Of a stretch of 64,000 nt of DNA, positions 1 through 13,600 are shown piece by piece. Source of the stretch: Acanthornis magna (taxonomy: Eukaryota; Chordata; Aves; Passeriformes; Acanthizidae). A model generated the notes under the pieces. The model was not told the origin of the DNA. It saw nothing but the letters and a program-made list of their open reading frames with translations, and ran no database searches. The stretch's first letter is position 1. Each line of letters begins with the position of its first letter. The stretch is taken from the NCBI GenBank assembly GCA_036785705.1, contig JAWUZG010000014.1, positions 868,001 through 932,000 of the forward strand, written 5' to 3'. The position numbers and the translations under genes are program-made.

Positions 1-1500
1 GAAAAGGGGCGTGGCTTAAGGGAATGGGCATGCCTTAATGCAAAAAGGGCGTGGCCTAAGGGGTGGGTTGTATTCAATATGATGGGCGTGGCTCAATGTG
101 AAAGGGGCATGGCTTAAAGGAACAGTCTGTGTTTAATAACGGGCGTGGCTTAAAGGAATGGGTGGGATCTGGAGGAAGGGGCATGGCTTAAGGCAAAGGG
201 GTGTGGCTTAAGGGAAATGGTGTTGAGAAGATTGGGGCGTGGTTTAAGGGAAGGGGTGTGGCTTCAAGTAAAAGGGCATGGCTTATTGGAAAGGCTTAAA
301 GGAAGGGGGCGTGGCCCAATCACAGTGTTGATCAGAAGGGGCGTGGCTTAAGAAAAAGGGGTGTGGTTTGAAGGAATGGGTGGGGTGTGAGTGGGGGGTG
401 TGGCTTCAAAAGGGGCATGGCTCAATGGAACAAGGCAGAGTCCAAAAGGGCATGGCTTACCATTGACTATAGAAGGGGGCGTGGCCTGATGAATTTGGCT
501 TTTAAATGAAGGGGCGTGGTTTACATGGGGAGGGGGCGTGGCTTAAGGGAACGGGCATTCTTTAAGGGAAAAGGGGTGTGGCCTAAATAATCAAACCATG
601 TTTACGGACGGGGCATGGTTTAAGCAAAAAGAGGCGTGGCTCAAGGAAGCAAACTGCTTATGGAAGGGGCGTAGTTTAAGGGAAAAGGGGCGTGGCTTAA
701 GGCGTCATTTCAAGGAAGGGGTATGGTTAAAGGGATGGGCATGGCTTCAGGGGAAAGGGGTGGGGTTTGAATTAAGGGGTGTGGTTTAAAGCAGGGCAGA
801 CAGTTAAGGAAAAGGGGCGTGGCTTCAATGAGATGGGGCGGGCTTTGAAGCAAAGGGGTGTGGCTTAAGGGGAAAGATTGTTGATGGGAAGGGGCGTAGC
901 TTAATACTATATTCTATTTGAATAAAGGGGTGGAGCTAAAGGTAAAGGGGCGTGGCTTAAAGGGAGGAATTGTATCTGTGGGGAAGGGGTGTGGTTTAAA
1001 TGGAAGTGGGTGTGGTTTCCTAAAGGGGGTGTGGTTTAAAGAGAAAGGGGAGTGGTCTAATAAGAAGGCGTGGTTTAAAGGGAAAGGAGAGTAGCTTGAC
1101 AAACAGTATGACTTGAAAGGGACGTTGTTAAACAGAAAGGGCATGGCTTAAAGGGAAATGGGCGTGGTTTAATGGGAAAGGGGTGTGGCTTAAGATAGGG
1201 GCGTGGTTTAAATGGAAAAGGGCATGGCTTAAATGGAATAGGGCGTGGCTTAGCAGAGGGAGCGTGGTTTAAAGGGAAAGGGGTGTGGTTTAACAGGGAC
1301 ATGGTTTAAAGTGAAAGGGGCGTGGCTTAAGGTAAGGGGTGTGGCTTAAATGAGAATGAATGTGGTTTTAACTGAAAGGGGCGTGGTTTAACAGAAGGGG
1401 TGTGGCTTACATAAGGGGTGTGGTTTAACAAGAGGGCCACGGTTTAACAAAAGGGGTGCGGTTTAACAGAAGGGGCGTGGTCTGAAGCCAAGGGGGAGTG
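1..1500. repeat. KLF/SP-box minisatellite in the last visible REC8 intron
   Basis: Degenerate tandem array of roughly 15-25 bp units around AAGGGGCGTGGCTTA, with variants GGGGTGTGG and GGGCATGG. The core GGGGCGTGGC is a reverse KLF/SP CACCC-type box, present in dozens of copies. On the REC8 strand it reads taagccacgcccctt. No gene is seen in it; short open frames here are repeat-encoded. Confidence 0.9.
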
Positions 1501-1513
1501 GCCAAGGACTGAC

Positions 1514-1620
1514 CGAGGCAGAGGGCGAAGGCTCGAGCCGCTCGGGGGCGGGGACAGTCCGGACCCAAGATGGCACCGAGCTCCGCCCCTTCCGGGAGCT
1601 GGGCGTGGTCAAGGATCAGC
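1514..1620 (-). CDS. REC8: REC8 exon 16 (start of C-terminal winged-helix domain)
   Basis: 107 nt ending PRPRAARAFALCL, matching mammalian SPRRMAARVFYLLL at the entry to the SMC1-binding winged helix. Acceptor CCCCCCAG, donor GTCAGT with one split base. The continuation lies left of the window. Confidence 0.85.
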
Positions 1621-4600
1621 CTGGGGGGGAGGGGAAAGTTCCAGAAAGTTTGGCGGGAAATTCGCAGAAATTTGGAGGAAAATTGCCGAAAACTTGGCAG
1701 AAAATTCGAGAAAAATCAGTGGAAAATCACTGAAAATTCACAAAAATGTAGCAGAAAATTCATGAGAATTCAGTGGAAAAATTCCCGAGAATTCTGCAGA
1801 AAATTCCCCAAAAATCTGTGAATAAAATGCTGAAAAATCAGTAAAAAAATTGCCAAAAATTTGGTGAAAAAATCCTGAAAATTTGGCAGAAAATTCTATG
1901 AAAAATTCCTGAAAATTCGGTGGAAAAACTGCGAAAATTCGGTAGAAAATTCCTGAAAATTTGGCAGAAAATTTGCGAAAATTCAGTGAAAAAAATCTGC
2001 TGAAAATTACTGAAAACTCAACGGAAAAATTCCTGAAAATTCCAGAAAAAATTACTAAAATGTCCCAAAAATTCGGTGGAAAATTACCAACAATTTGGCA
2101 GAAAATTCCCAAAAATTCAGCGGAAAATTGCCAACAATTTGGCGGAAAATTTGTTGTAGAAAATCTAGAAAATTCAGCAAAAAATTAACAAATTTTTTTT
2201 TTAATTGGTGGAAAATTCAGCAGAAAATTTGCAAAAATGTGACAGAAAATTCGTGAAAATTCAGTGAAAAATTTAAAAAATTTAAGAAGGAAAAAAAATC
2301 AGAAAAAAAAAAAGTCCATGGGAAAAAAAAATCGGCAAAACATTCCCAAAATTTCAGCGAAAAGAATCCAAAAATTCAGCAAAAAAATAAAAAAATTCGG
2401 CAAAAATTCAGAAGACATTCAGCAAAAAAAGAAAACAGAAGAAACAATAAAAGTTTCCTAAAAATTCAGTAAAAAATACAGAAAATTAAACAAATACAAG
2501 CCCCAAAAAATTCATTTTAAAAAACCCAGGAAATCAAATAAAAATTCCCTGAATATTCAGAAAAATATCCAGAAAATTCTATTTTAAAAAATTGTGAAAA
2601 CTCACCAAAAAATGCCAAAAAATTCAGTGAAAAAAAAAAAAATTCCATGAAAATCCATGGGAAATTCGGCAAAAAACCCGCGGAAAATCCAATAAAAATT
2701 TCCAGAAAATTCTGAAAAAAATATAAAAAATGGACGAATAAAAGTCCCAAGAATTCATTTCTAAAAACTGGAAATGCCAATAAAAATTTCCTGAGAATTC
2801 AGAAAAAAATGTGGAAAATTTAACAGAAAAAGTCCTGAAAATTCACTGAAAAAATCCCAAAAATTCAGCACAAATTTAATGGGAAATCACAAGGAATTTC
2901 CATAAAATTTTGAAGAAAACCACTGTGAAATTCAGGAAAGTTTACATAAAAATTCACAAAAAATTCCCCAAACTTTTGCGGAAAATCTGCATCGAATTTT
3001 GCAAAAATTCACCAAAAAGCAGCAAAAAATTTCAAAAAAATTCAGGGAAAAATTTCTGCTCAAAAATGCCACAAAAATCCCAAATTCTGTCCCCAAAATC
3101 TCCCCAATTTCCCCAAAATCCTTGAACCTTTCCCAAAGGTCCAAAAAAAAAAAAAAATTACCAAAATCCTGAAAACTTTGCCCAAATTTCCCAAATTTGG
3201 GCCAAATTTGTAAAATGTCTTCCAAAACACCAAAAATTTTCCCAAATTTCCCCAGAAATAGTAGAACTCCACCAAAATACCCAAAAATTTAAAAAAACTG
3301 AAAAATTAATGAAATTCTGAAAAATTGGCCAAAATTCCCAAAATTTCCCCCAAATTCCTAAAATTTCCTCCAAATTCTTAAAATTTCCCCCAAACTCTTA
3401 AAACTCCCTTCAAATTCCCAATTTTTCCCCAAAATTCTTAAAATTTCCCCCAGATTCCCAAATTTTCCCAAATTCTTAAAATTGTCTCCCAATTTTCCAC
3501 ATTTTCCCATAAGATTTTTATACCTTTGGTATTTCCAAAATTTCCACCAAATTCTTAAAATTTCCCCAAATTCTAAAAATTTTCCCCCAAACTTCCAAAC
3601 TTTCCTCCAAATTCCCGAAATTTCCCGCCAAAATTTTTAGAGTTCCCCCCAAATTCCCCCAACATTTCCCCAAATGTTCAGCCCCACCTGCTGAGGTCGA
3701 TGGGCGGGGCCTCGGGCAGCTCCGGGAGCACCTCGGGGGGCGGGGCCGGAAGTGGAGGAACGCTGGGGGCAGGATCACATGACGTCATCGAGCCCCGCCC
3801 CCCACCCCACTCCCGCAGTGATTTCCAGACGTTCCCGCCCACTCCCGGTCAAACCCGACGACTTCCGGGAGATCCTGCTGCCACTTCCGGTCAATTCCCC
3901 AACGCTCCTAAGCACTTCCGGTCATTTCCAGAGCACTTCCGCTTGGCCCCAGCCCATCCCGGTCAAGCCCCGCCCACTTCTGGTCAACCCCCGGGCAAAA
4001 TTCCTGCCCTTCGCCCACTTCCGGTCCTCCCCGACAACTTCCGGTCTGAACTCTGTCACTTCCTGTCACTTTCCCGTCGGGAATTTCACTTCCGGTGAGG
4101 TTTACCCTCACTTCCGGTTGTCAATAACCCCTTCCGGTCTAAGCCCCGCCCACCTCGGCTCCTCCTCCAGCGGCTCCAGGGACACCTCTGGGGGGGAGGG
4201 GCAAAATCAGCACCAAAATTCTCCAAAAATTTCCCAAAATTTGCTCCCAAATTCCCCAAAATTTTCACCCGAATTTGCACTTTTGTGATTTTCCCAAAAC
4301 TCAGTTTTCTCCCCAAAATTTCCCCCAAATTTTCACCTGAATTCACATTTTTGGGATTTTCCCAAAATTCGTCGTTTTCCCCGCAAAAAGTTTCCCAAAA
4401 TTTCCACAAATTTCCCCAAAATTTCACCCAAATTCCCAAAATTTACACCCAAATCCACCTTTTTCTGGTTTTCCCAAAATTCCTGATTTTCTCCCCAAAA
4501 TTCCCCAAATTTTCCCCAAAATTTCCCATTTTTTTTTCCCAAATTAACTTATGATTTTCCCAAAACTCTCAATTTTTTCCCAAAAATGTCCCCAAAATTT

Positions 4601-7600
4601 TCCCGGAATTTTCACCCAAATTCCCCAAATTATCAACCGAATTCACTTTTTTGTGGTTTTCCCAAAATTCCTGATTTTCTCCCCAAATTTTCCCCAAAAT
4701 TTCACCCAAATTCCCAAAATTTTCACCCAAATTCAGTTTTTGTGATTTTCCAAAACTCACAATTTTCTCCCCCAAAATTTACCATAAAATTCCCCCAAAT
4801 TTTCCCAGTTTTCCCCCCAAAGTTTCCCTAAATTTTTCCCCAAAGTCTCCCAAAATTCCAACTTTTTCATTTTTCTCCAAATTTCTCCAAATTCTCCCCA
4901 AAATTCCCATTTTCCCCAATTTCCATTTTTCTTACAAATTTTCCCCAAAATTCCCCAAAATTCTCCAAATCCCCCAAAATCCCCAAATATTTTCATTTTA
5001 CCCCATTTTCCCAATTTTTCCTCAACATTCCACAAATTCCCCAAAACTTCACCAAATTCCCTCAAAATTCCCCAAATTTTCCAATTTCCCCCTATTTTTC
5101 CCCTAATTTTTCCCTAAAATTCCCCAAACTTCTCCCAATTTTTCCCCAATTTTTCCCCAAAATTCCCCCAAATTTTTCCCTAAATTCCCAAACTTTTCCA
5201 AATTATCCCAAATTTCCTCAAATTCCCCCAAAATTTCCCTAAACTCTCCCCCAAAATCTCCCAAAATTCCCCAAATTTTTCCTGATTCCACTTTTCCCAA
5301 GCTCCCAAAAACTTCCTCAAATTTTTCCCAAATTCCCCAAAATACCCCAATTTTTTCCCCCAATTCCCCTAAATTTCCCCCCCGATCTCCCAAAATTTCT
5401 CCAATTTCATTTTCCCCCAAATTTCCTCAAATTCTCCCCAAATTCCCAATTCCCCAACCTCTCCCAATTTGCCCAAAGCCTCACCCGAGGGCAGACTCGG
5501 CTCCAGCACCGCCCGCGGCACCTGCGAGAGAGAGAATGGGAATGGAAGGGAATGGAATGGGAATGGAATGGGAATGGGAATGGAATGGGAATGGGAATGG
5601 AATGGAATGGGAATGGAATGGAATGGGAATGGAATGGGAATGGGAATGGAATGGGAATGGAATGGAATGGGAATGGAATGGGAATGGGAATGGAATGGAA
5701 TGGGAATGGAATGGGAATGGAATGGAATGGAATGGAATGGGAATGGGAATGGGAATGGAATGGAATGGGAATGGAATGGGAATGGAATGGAATGGGAATG
5801 GAATGGAATGGAATGGAATGGAATGGAATGGGAATGGGAATGGGAATGGAATGGAATGGAATGGGAATGGAATGGAATGGGAATGGGAATGGAATGGGAA
5901 TGGAATGGGAATGGAATGGAATGGGAATGGAATGGAATGGAATGGGAATGGAATGGGAATGGAATGGGAATGGAATGGAATGGGAATGGGAATGGAATGG
6001 GAATGGAATGGAATGGAATGGAATGGAATGGGAATGGAATGGGAATGGAATGGGAATGGGAATGGAATGGAATGGAATGGAATGGAATGGAATGGGAATG
6101 GAATGGGAATGGGAATGGGAATGGAATGGGAATGGAATGGAATGGGAATGGGAACGGAATGGGAATGGAATGGAATGGGAACGGGAATGGAATGGGAATG
6201 GGAATGGGAATGGGAATGGGAATGGAATGGAATGGGAATGGAATGGAATGGAATGGGAATGGAATGGAATGGGAATGGAATGGAATGGAATGGAATGGGA
6301 ATGGAATGGGAATGGAATGGAATGGAATGGGAATGGAATGGGAATGGGAATGGAATGGGAATGGAATGGGAATGGGAATGGGAATGGAATGGAATGGGAA
6401 TGGAATGGAATGGGAATGGAATGGGAATGGAATGGAATGGAATGGGAATGGAATGGGAATGGGAATGGAATGGGAATGGAATGGGAATGGAATGGAATGG
6501 GAATGGGAATGGAATGGGAATGGAATGGGAATGGGAATGGAATGGGAATGGAATGGAATGGAATGGAATGGGAATGGAATGGAATGGAATGGAAATGGAA
6601 TGGGAATGGAATGGAATGGGAATGGAATGGAATGGGAATGGGAATGGAATGGAATGGGAATGGAATGGGAATGGAATGGAATGGGAATGGGAATGGAATG
6701 GGAATGGAATGGAATGGAATGGGATGGGAATGGAATGGAATGGGAATGGAATGGGAATGGGAATGGAATGGGAATGGAATGGAATGGGAATGGAATGGAA
6801 TGGAATGGGAATGGGAATGGAATGGAATGGGAATGGAACGGGAATGGAATGGGAATGGGAATGGAATGGAATGGGAATGGAATGGAATGGGAATGGGAAT
6901 GGAATGGAATGGGAATGGGATGGAATGGAATGGGAATGGAATGGGAATGGAATGGGAATGGGAATGGAATGGGAATGGAATGGGAATGGAATGGAATGGG
7001 AATGGAATGGAATGGGAATGGAATGGAATGGAATGGAATGGGAATGGAAATGGGAATGGAATGGAATGGAATGGAATGGAATGGAATGGGAATGGAATGG
7101 GAATGGGAATGGAATGGGAATGGGAATGGAATGGAATGGGAATGGGAATGGAATGGAATGGGAATGGAATGGAATGGAATGGAATGGGATGGGAATGGGA
7201 ATGGAATGGGAATGGGAATGGAATGGAATGGAATGGGAATGGGAATGGGAATGGAATGGAATGGGAATGGGAATGGAATGGGAATGGAATGGAATGGGAA
7301 TGGAATGGAATGGGAATGGAATGGAATGGAATGGGAATGGAATGGAATGGGAATGGAATGGAATGGAATGGGAATGGAATGGGAATGGAATGGAATGGAA
7401 TGGGAATGGGAATGGAATGGGAATGGAATGGAATGGAATGGGAATGGAATGGGAATGGAATGGAATGGAATGGGAATGGAATGGAATGGGAATGGAATGG
7501 GAATGGAATGGAATGGGAATGGAATGGAATGGAATGGGAATGGAATGGAATGGAATGGAATGGGAATGGAATGGAATGGGAATGGAATGGAATGGGAATG

Positions 7601-10600
7601 GGAATGGAATGGGAATGGAATGGAATGGGAATGGGAATGGAATGGAATGGAATGGGAATGGAATGGAATGGGAATGGAATGGAATGGAATGGGAATGGAA
7701 TGGAATGGGAATGGAATGGAATGGAATGGAATGGAATGGGAATGGGAATGGAATGGAATGGAATGGGAATGGGAATGGAATGGGAATGGAATGGGAATGG
7801 AATGGGAATGGAATGGGAATGGAATGGAATGGGAATGGGAATGGGAATGGAATGGGAATGGAATGGAATGGGAATGGAATGGAATGGGAATGGGAATGGG
7901 AATGGAATGGGAATGGAATGGAATGGGAATGGGAATGGGAATGGAATGGGAATGGAATGGAATGGAATGGGAATGGGAATGGGAATGGAATGGGAATGGA
8001 ATGGAATGGAATGGGAATGGGAATGGAATGGAATGGGAATGGAATGGAATGGGAATGGGAATGGAATGGGAATGGAATGGAATGGGAATGGAATGGAATG
8101 GGAATGGGAATGGGAATGGAATGGGAATGGAATGGAATGGGAATGGGAATGGAATGGGAATGGAATGGAATGGAATGGGAATGGGAATGGGAATGGAATG
8201 GGAATGGAATGGAATGGAATGGGAATGGAATGGAATGGAATGGGAATGGGAATGGAATGGGAATGGGAATGGAATGGGAATGGAATGGAATGGAATGGAA
8301 TGGAATGGAATGGGAATGGAATGGAATGGGAATGGAATGGAATGGGAATGGGAAATTGGGGATTGGGAATTTGGGGAATTTTGGAGAAAATCTAGGGGAA
8401 AATTGGGGGAAATTCAGGAAAATTTTGGGGAGTTTTGGGGGAATTTTGGGAAAACTTGGGGCAATTTTGGGAAATCTGGGGAAAAATTGGGAAAAATTAG
8501 AAACTTCAAGGGGAATTTGAAAGAATCTCCGAGAATTTGGGGAAATTTGGGGAATTTTCGGGGAATTTTGGGAAAATTTGAGGGAAATTGGGGAATTTTG
8601 GGGAAATTTGAGGAAATTAGGATAAAATTGGGGGGAAATTGGCAGAATTTTGGGAAAGTTGGGGAAAAATTTGGGAAATTTGGGAAAAAATTGGGAACTT
8701 GAAAGGGGAATTGGAGGGAATTTTGGAAAATTTTGGCAATTTCGCAGAAATGAATGGAAATTTGGGGGATTTGGGGGGAAATTCAGAAAAATCGGGAATT
8801 TTTGGGGAATTTGGGCAAGTTCAGGGAATTTCAGGGAAAATTCAGGAAAAATTTGGGAATTTTGGGGGAATTTTGGGGGAATCTGGGGAAAATTTGGGGA
8901 ATTTTGGGGTACTCAGGCAGAATTTTGGGATTTTGGGATTGAAGATTTTGGGGATTTGGGGATTTTAGTGATTGATTTGATTATTTTAGGGCCAATTTGG
9001 GGACTTTTGGGGACAAATTTTGGATTTTTGGCTCCGAATTTTGGGATTTTTGGGATTTTCCGTTCGGCATTTCATATTTCCGGTTCAGAATTTTGCAGTT
9101 TTTGGGCATTTTTAAGTCAGAATTTGTTATTTTTGGGTCTGAACTTTTTATTTCTGAAATAAGAAATTTCCAATTTTTTGTATTTTCAGTTCCGAATTTG
9201 TCATTTCAGTTCAGAATTTCGGGATTTGGGGGATTTTGGGGTCGAAACTTTGCCATTTTTGGGTCAGAATTTGGGATTTTTTTGTTCGGAATTTCTGATT
9301 TTCAGCTCAGAATTTTGGGTTTTTTGGAACATTTGAGTCAAAATTGGTGATTTTTGGGTCTGAATTTCTGGCTTTTTTTTTATTTTTGCGATTTTTTGAT
9401 ATTTTCGGGTCAGAATTTCAGATTTTGGAGATTTTTAGGTCAAAAATTTTTGGGCATTTTTTTCGGATTTTTTGGGCTTTTTTTTTATAGTTTTCAGGGA
9501 CTTTTTTCAGGATGTTTTTTATCTTTTAGGGTTTTTTTGGGGTATTTTTGGGGATTTTTGGGATTTTACCTCCAGCTCGCTGGGCAGTTCGGTGGGCGGG
9601 GCCAAGGGCGGGGCCAGCGGTGGGCGTGGCCTAAAGCTCCTCCCCCAGAGCTCCCGAAGCTCCTCGGGGATCAACTCTGGGGCAGAGAAACCCAAACTGA
9701 CTTTTCTCACCCGAAATCCCCAAAATTCCCCATTTTCCACCCAAACTTCCCTTTTGTCACCCCAAAATTGCTGAAATCGCCCTTTTTCACCCAAAAATCC
9801 CCAAATTCCCAAATTTTCACCCGAAAAATTCCCAAGGTTGCCCTTTTTTCCCACCCAGAATTGCCCCAAATTTCCCTTTTTCTACCCAAAATTTCCCCAT
9901 TTTTACCCCAAATTCCCCAAAACTCCCAAAATTTCCTTTTTCCAACCGAAATTTCTCAATTTTTACTCCAAATTCTTAAAAATTTCCCAAAATTTAACTT
10001 TTTCCACCCAGAATTTCCCATTTTCCACGCAAAATTTCCGTTTTTTCCACCCCAAAATTACCAATTTTCACCCAAAAATTCTCTTTTCTCACCTCAAAAA
10101 TTCCCAATTTTCCATTTTCCACCCAACATTTCATTTTCCAAACAAAATTCCCATTTTTCCCACCCCAAAATTCCCAAAATTTCCCATTTTTCCCCCCAAA
10201 TTCCCAATTTTTCTCTCTCACCATTTCCACGGCTCCTCAGGACTTTGGGATTTGGGATTTTGGGGATTTGGAATTTCAGGACTTGGGAATTTTGGGATTT
10301 GGGGATTTCGGGAATTTTTGGATTTGGGATTTGGGGATTTTGGGAATTTCAGGATTTTGGAATTTTGGGATTTGGAATTTGGGGATTTGGGATTTACGGA
10401 TTTGGGGATTTTGGGGATCTTGGATTTCTGGGATTCGGAATTTCAGAACTTGGGAATTTTGGGATTTGGGGTTTTTGGGATTTGGGGATTTTTGGATTTT
10501 GGGTTTTTTGGGGATTTTGAGATTTGGGATTTTGGAAATTTTGGGATTTGGGAATTTGAGATTTGGGATTTTGGGAATTTGAGATTTTTGGGCGTTTCGC

Positions 10601-13600
10601 AATTTGGAAATTCCGGGACTTGGGGATTTGGGATTTTTAGGATTTGGGGATTTTGTGCTTTTGGGAATTTGGGGATTTGGGAATTTTGGGATTTGAGGTT
10701 TTTGGGATTTGGGAAATTCGGGATTTTTGGGATTTGGGAAATTCGGGGATTTGGGAAATTTGGGATTTGAGAATGTTTGGATTTGAAAAGTTTTGGATTT
10801 CGGAATTTTGAGATTTGGGATTTGGGGAATTTGGGGATTTTGGGATTTTGGGAATTTTGGGGGATTTCTCTCTCACCATTTCCAGGGCTGCTCAGGAGTT
10901 TGGGATTTTGGGATTTTGGGAATTTCAGGATTTGGGGATTCCAGGATTTAGGGTTTGGGTGTTTTGGGGGAATTTTTGGGATTTTGGGGATTTGGGAATT
11001 TCTGGATTTGGGAATTTTAGGGATTTAGGTTTTTTGGAATTTGGGACTTTAGGGATTTGGGATTTTGGGGTTTTTTGATTTGGGTTTTCAGAATTTTGGG
11101 AATTTCGGCATTTGGGAATTTCAGAATTTCGGAATTCTGGAATTGTGGAATTTTGCGGAATTTTTGGGATCTCTCTCTCACCGTTCCCAGGGCTGCTCAG
11201 GAGTTGGGGATTTGGAATTTTGGGGATTTTTGGGGATTTCAGAGTTTTGGGGAATTTTGACATTTGGGATTTTTGGGATACAGAATTTTGGAATTTCAGG
11301 AATTTTGGGAATTTTTGGGATTTCTCTCACCGTCCCCAGGGCTGTTCCGTAGCTCAGAATTTCAGGATTTTAGAATTTCGGGATTTTCAGGATTTTGGGA
11401 TTTTTGGGAAATTCGGGATTTAGAATTTTGGGAAATTGGGGAATTTTGGGATTCTCTCTCACCGTTCCCAGGGCTGCTCAGGAGTTCGGGATTTGGAATT
11501 TTTGGGATTTTGGGCATTCCAGGATTTGGAATTTTGGGATTTTTGGGAATTTTGGGATCTCTCTCACCGTTCCCGGGGCTGCTCAGGAGCTCGGCCGCGG
11601 TTCGGCGCTGCGGAGCCTCCGCAGGGCCCTAAAGAGACACAGAAAATTCACATTTTTGGGGCAAAAAGCTCTGAAATTTGGGATTTTTGGGGTAAAATTT
11701 GGGGATTTTGGGGGTAAACGACAGAAATTTCCAATATTTGGGGTAAAAGCTCAGAAGTTTTGGAATTTTTGGGGCAAAATCACAGACGTTTCGTATTTTT
11801 GGCAGGAGAACCTCAGGAAAATTGGGATTTTTGAGGTAAAATTTTGGGATTTTTGGGTGAAATCACAGAATTTTTGGATTTTTGGGGTAAAACCTGAGAA
11901 TTTCTGGGATTTTTGGGGCAAAGTTTTGGGGATTTTTTAGGGTCAAATTTCAGCTATTTTGCATTTGGAGTGAAAAACCTCCGAAATTTCAGATTTTGGG
12001 ATAAAATCACACAAACTTCTGGGGTTTTGGGGTAAAACCTCAGGAAATTTGGAATTTTGGGGGATCAAATTTTGGGATTTTTGGGGTAAAGCCTCAGAAG
12101 TTTTCTGGTTTTTGTGTGGAAAATCTCCAGAATTTTGGAATTTTTGGGGCAAAATCACAAAAATTTCAGATTTTTGAGTGGAAGACTTCTGATTTTTTTT
12201 TATTTTTGGGATAAAATTTGGGGATTTTTAGGGTAAAATTTTAGGATTTTTGGGGTGAAACCTCAGAAATTTTGGTATTTTTGGCAGGAAAACCTTTGAA
12301 TTTTGGGATTTTTGGGGTAAATTTTGGGATTTCTGGAGTCAAATTTTGGGGAGTTTTGGGTGGAAAACCTCAGAAATTTTGAGATTTTTGAGTGCAAAAT
12401 GACCGAAATTTGGGGATTTTTGGGACAAAATCCCATAAATTTCAGGTTTTTGGGTGAAAAACGTCAGAAATTTCGGATTTTTGGCGTAAAGCCTTAGAAT
12501 TTTTTGGATTTTTTGGGGTAAAATTTTGTGATTTTCGGCAGTAAAATGTCAGAAATTTTGGATTTTTTTGGCGGGAAATCTCCAGAATTTCGGATCTTTT
12601 TGGCAGGAAAACCTCAGAACATTTGTGATTTTTGGGGTAAATTTTGTGATTTTTGGGGTAAAACCTCAGAATTTTTGTGATTTTTGGGTGGAAAACCACT
12701 GAAATTTTGGATCTTTGGGTAGAAAACATCAGGAAATTTCGGATTTTTGGTGTAAAAATGGCGGAAAATTGGGGTCAAATCCCAGGAATTTTGGATTTTT
12801 GGTGGGAAAATCACAGAAATTAGCCATTTTGGGGTGAAATCTCAGGACTCTTTGGATTTTTGGCATCAATTTTGTGATTTTTGGGGTAAAACCTTTGGAT
12901 TTTCGGGATAAATTTGGATTTTTCACTCACCCTGGGGCTGCACTCCCACCAGGGGTCCCGGAGCCATTCCCGAATCCTCTCGGCGCCGATTTGGGTCTGA
13001 GGGTCCCAGCGCGGGGGGGGGCGGGGCCGGGGCCGGGGAGGGGGAGGGGCCACGGGGGGGAGGGGCGGGGCCAGCTCCGGGGGAGCGGGGGCTGGGGAAA
13101 GGGGCGGGGCCAGAGAGAGAGGCGGGAATCACCCAAAAACTGCACTTTTTTCCAAAAAACTCACTTTTCCCAAAAATTTTTCCCTTTTTCCCCACAAATT
13201 TCCCGAATTTTCCAAGAAAATTTCCCATTCTTCCCCACAAAAGGACACATCTTAAAAAAAATTCCTCTTTTTACCCAAAATTTTTGCGTTTCTTCCCAAA
13301 ACATTCGCATCATTTCCCAAAAATTACACATTTTTCCCACAAAATTAAGCATTTTTTCCTAAATTTCCCATTTTTCAAAAAAAATTTCCTTTTTCCCCAA
13401 AAAAATTCACATTTTTTCCCAAAATATTTGTTTTCCCACAAAATTCCATTTTCACCAAAATTTCCTATTTTCCCCAAGAAATTCCCACTTTTACCAAAAA
13501 AATTCCACATTTTTTACACAAATTTGCAGTTTTTCCCTGAATTTCCCTTTTTTCCCCAAAATTCCCACTTTCCCACAAAATACCCACATTTCCCTAAAAT

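Noticed and set aside
5469..8702. Three overlapping open frames of about 950-1,080 codons
   Set aside because: They come from GGAAT/GGGAAT units that cannot form stops in any plus frame; no start context, domain or codon signal.
9354..10770. Long Phe-rich plus frames of 300-390 codons
   Set aside because: Produced by TTTTGGG and TTTCCCAAAA arrays flanking REC8 exon 12.
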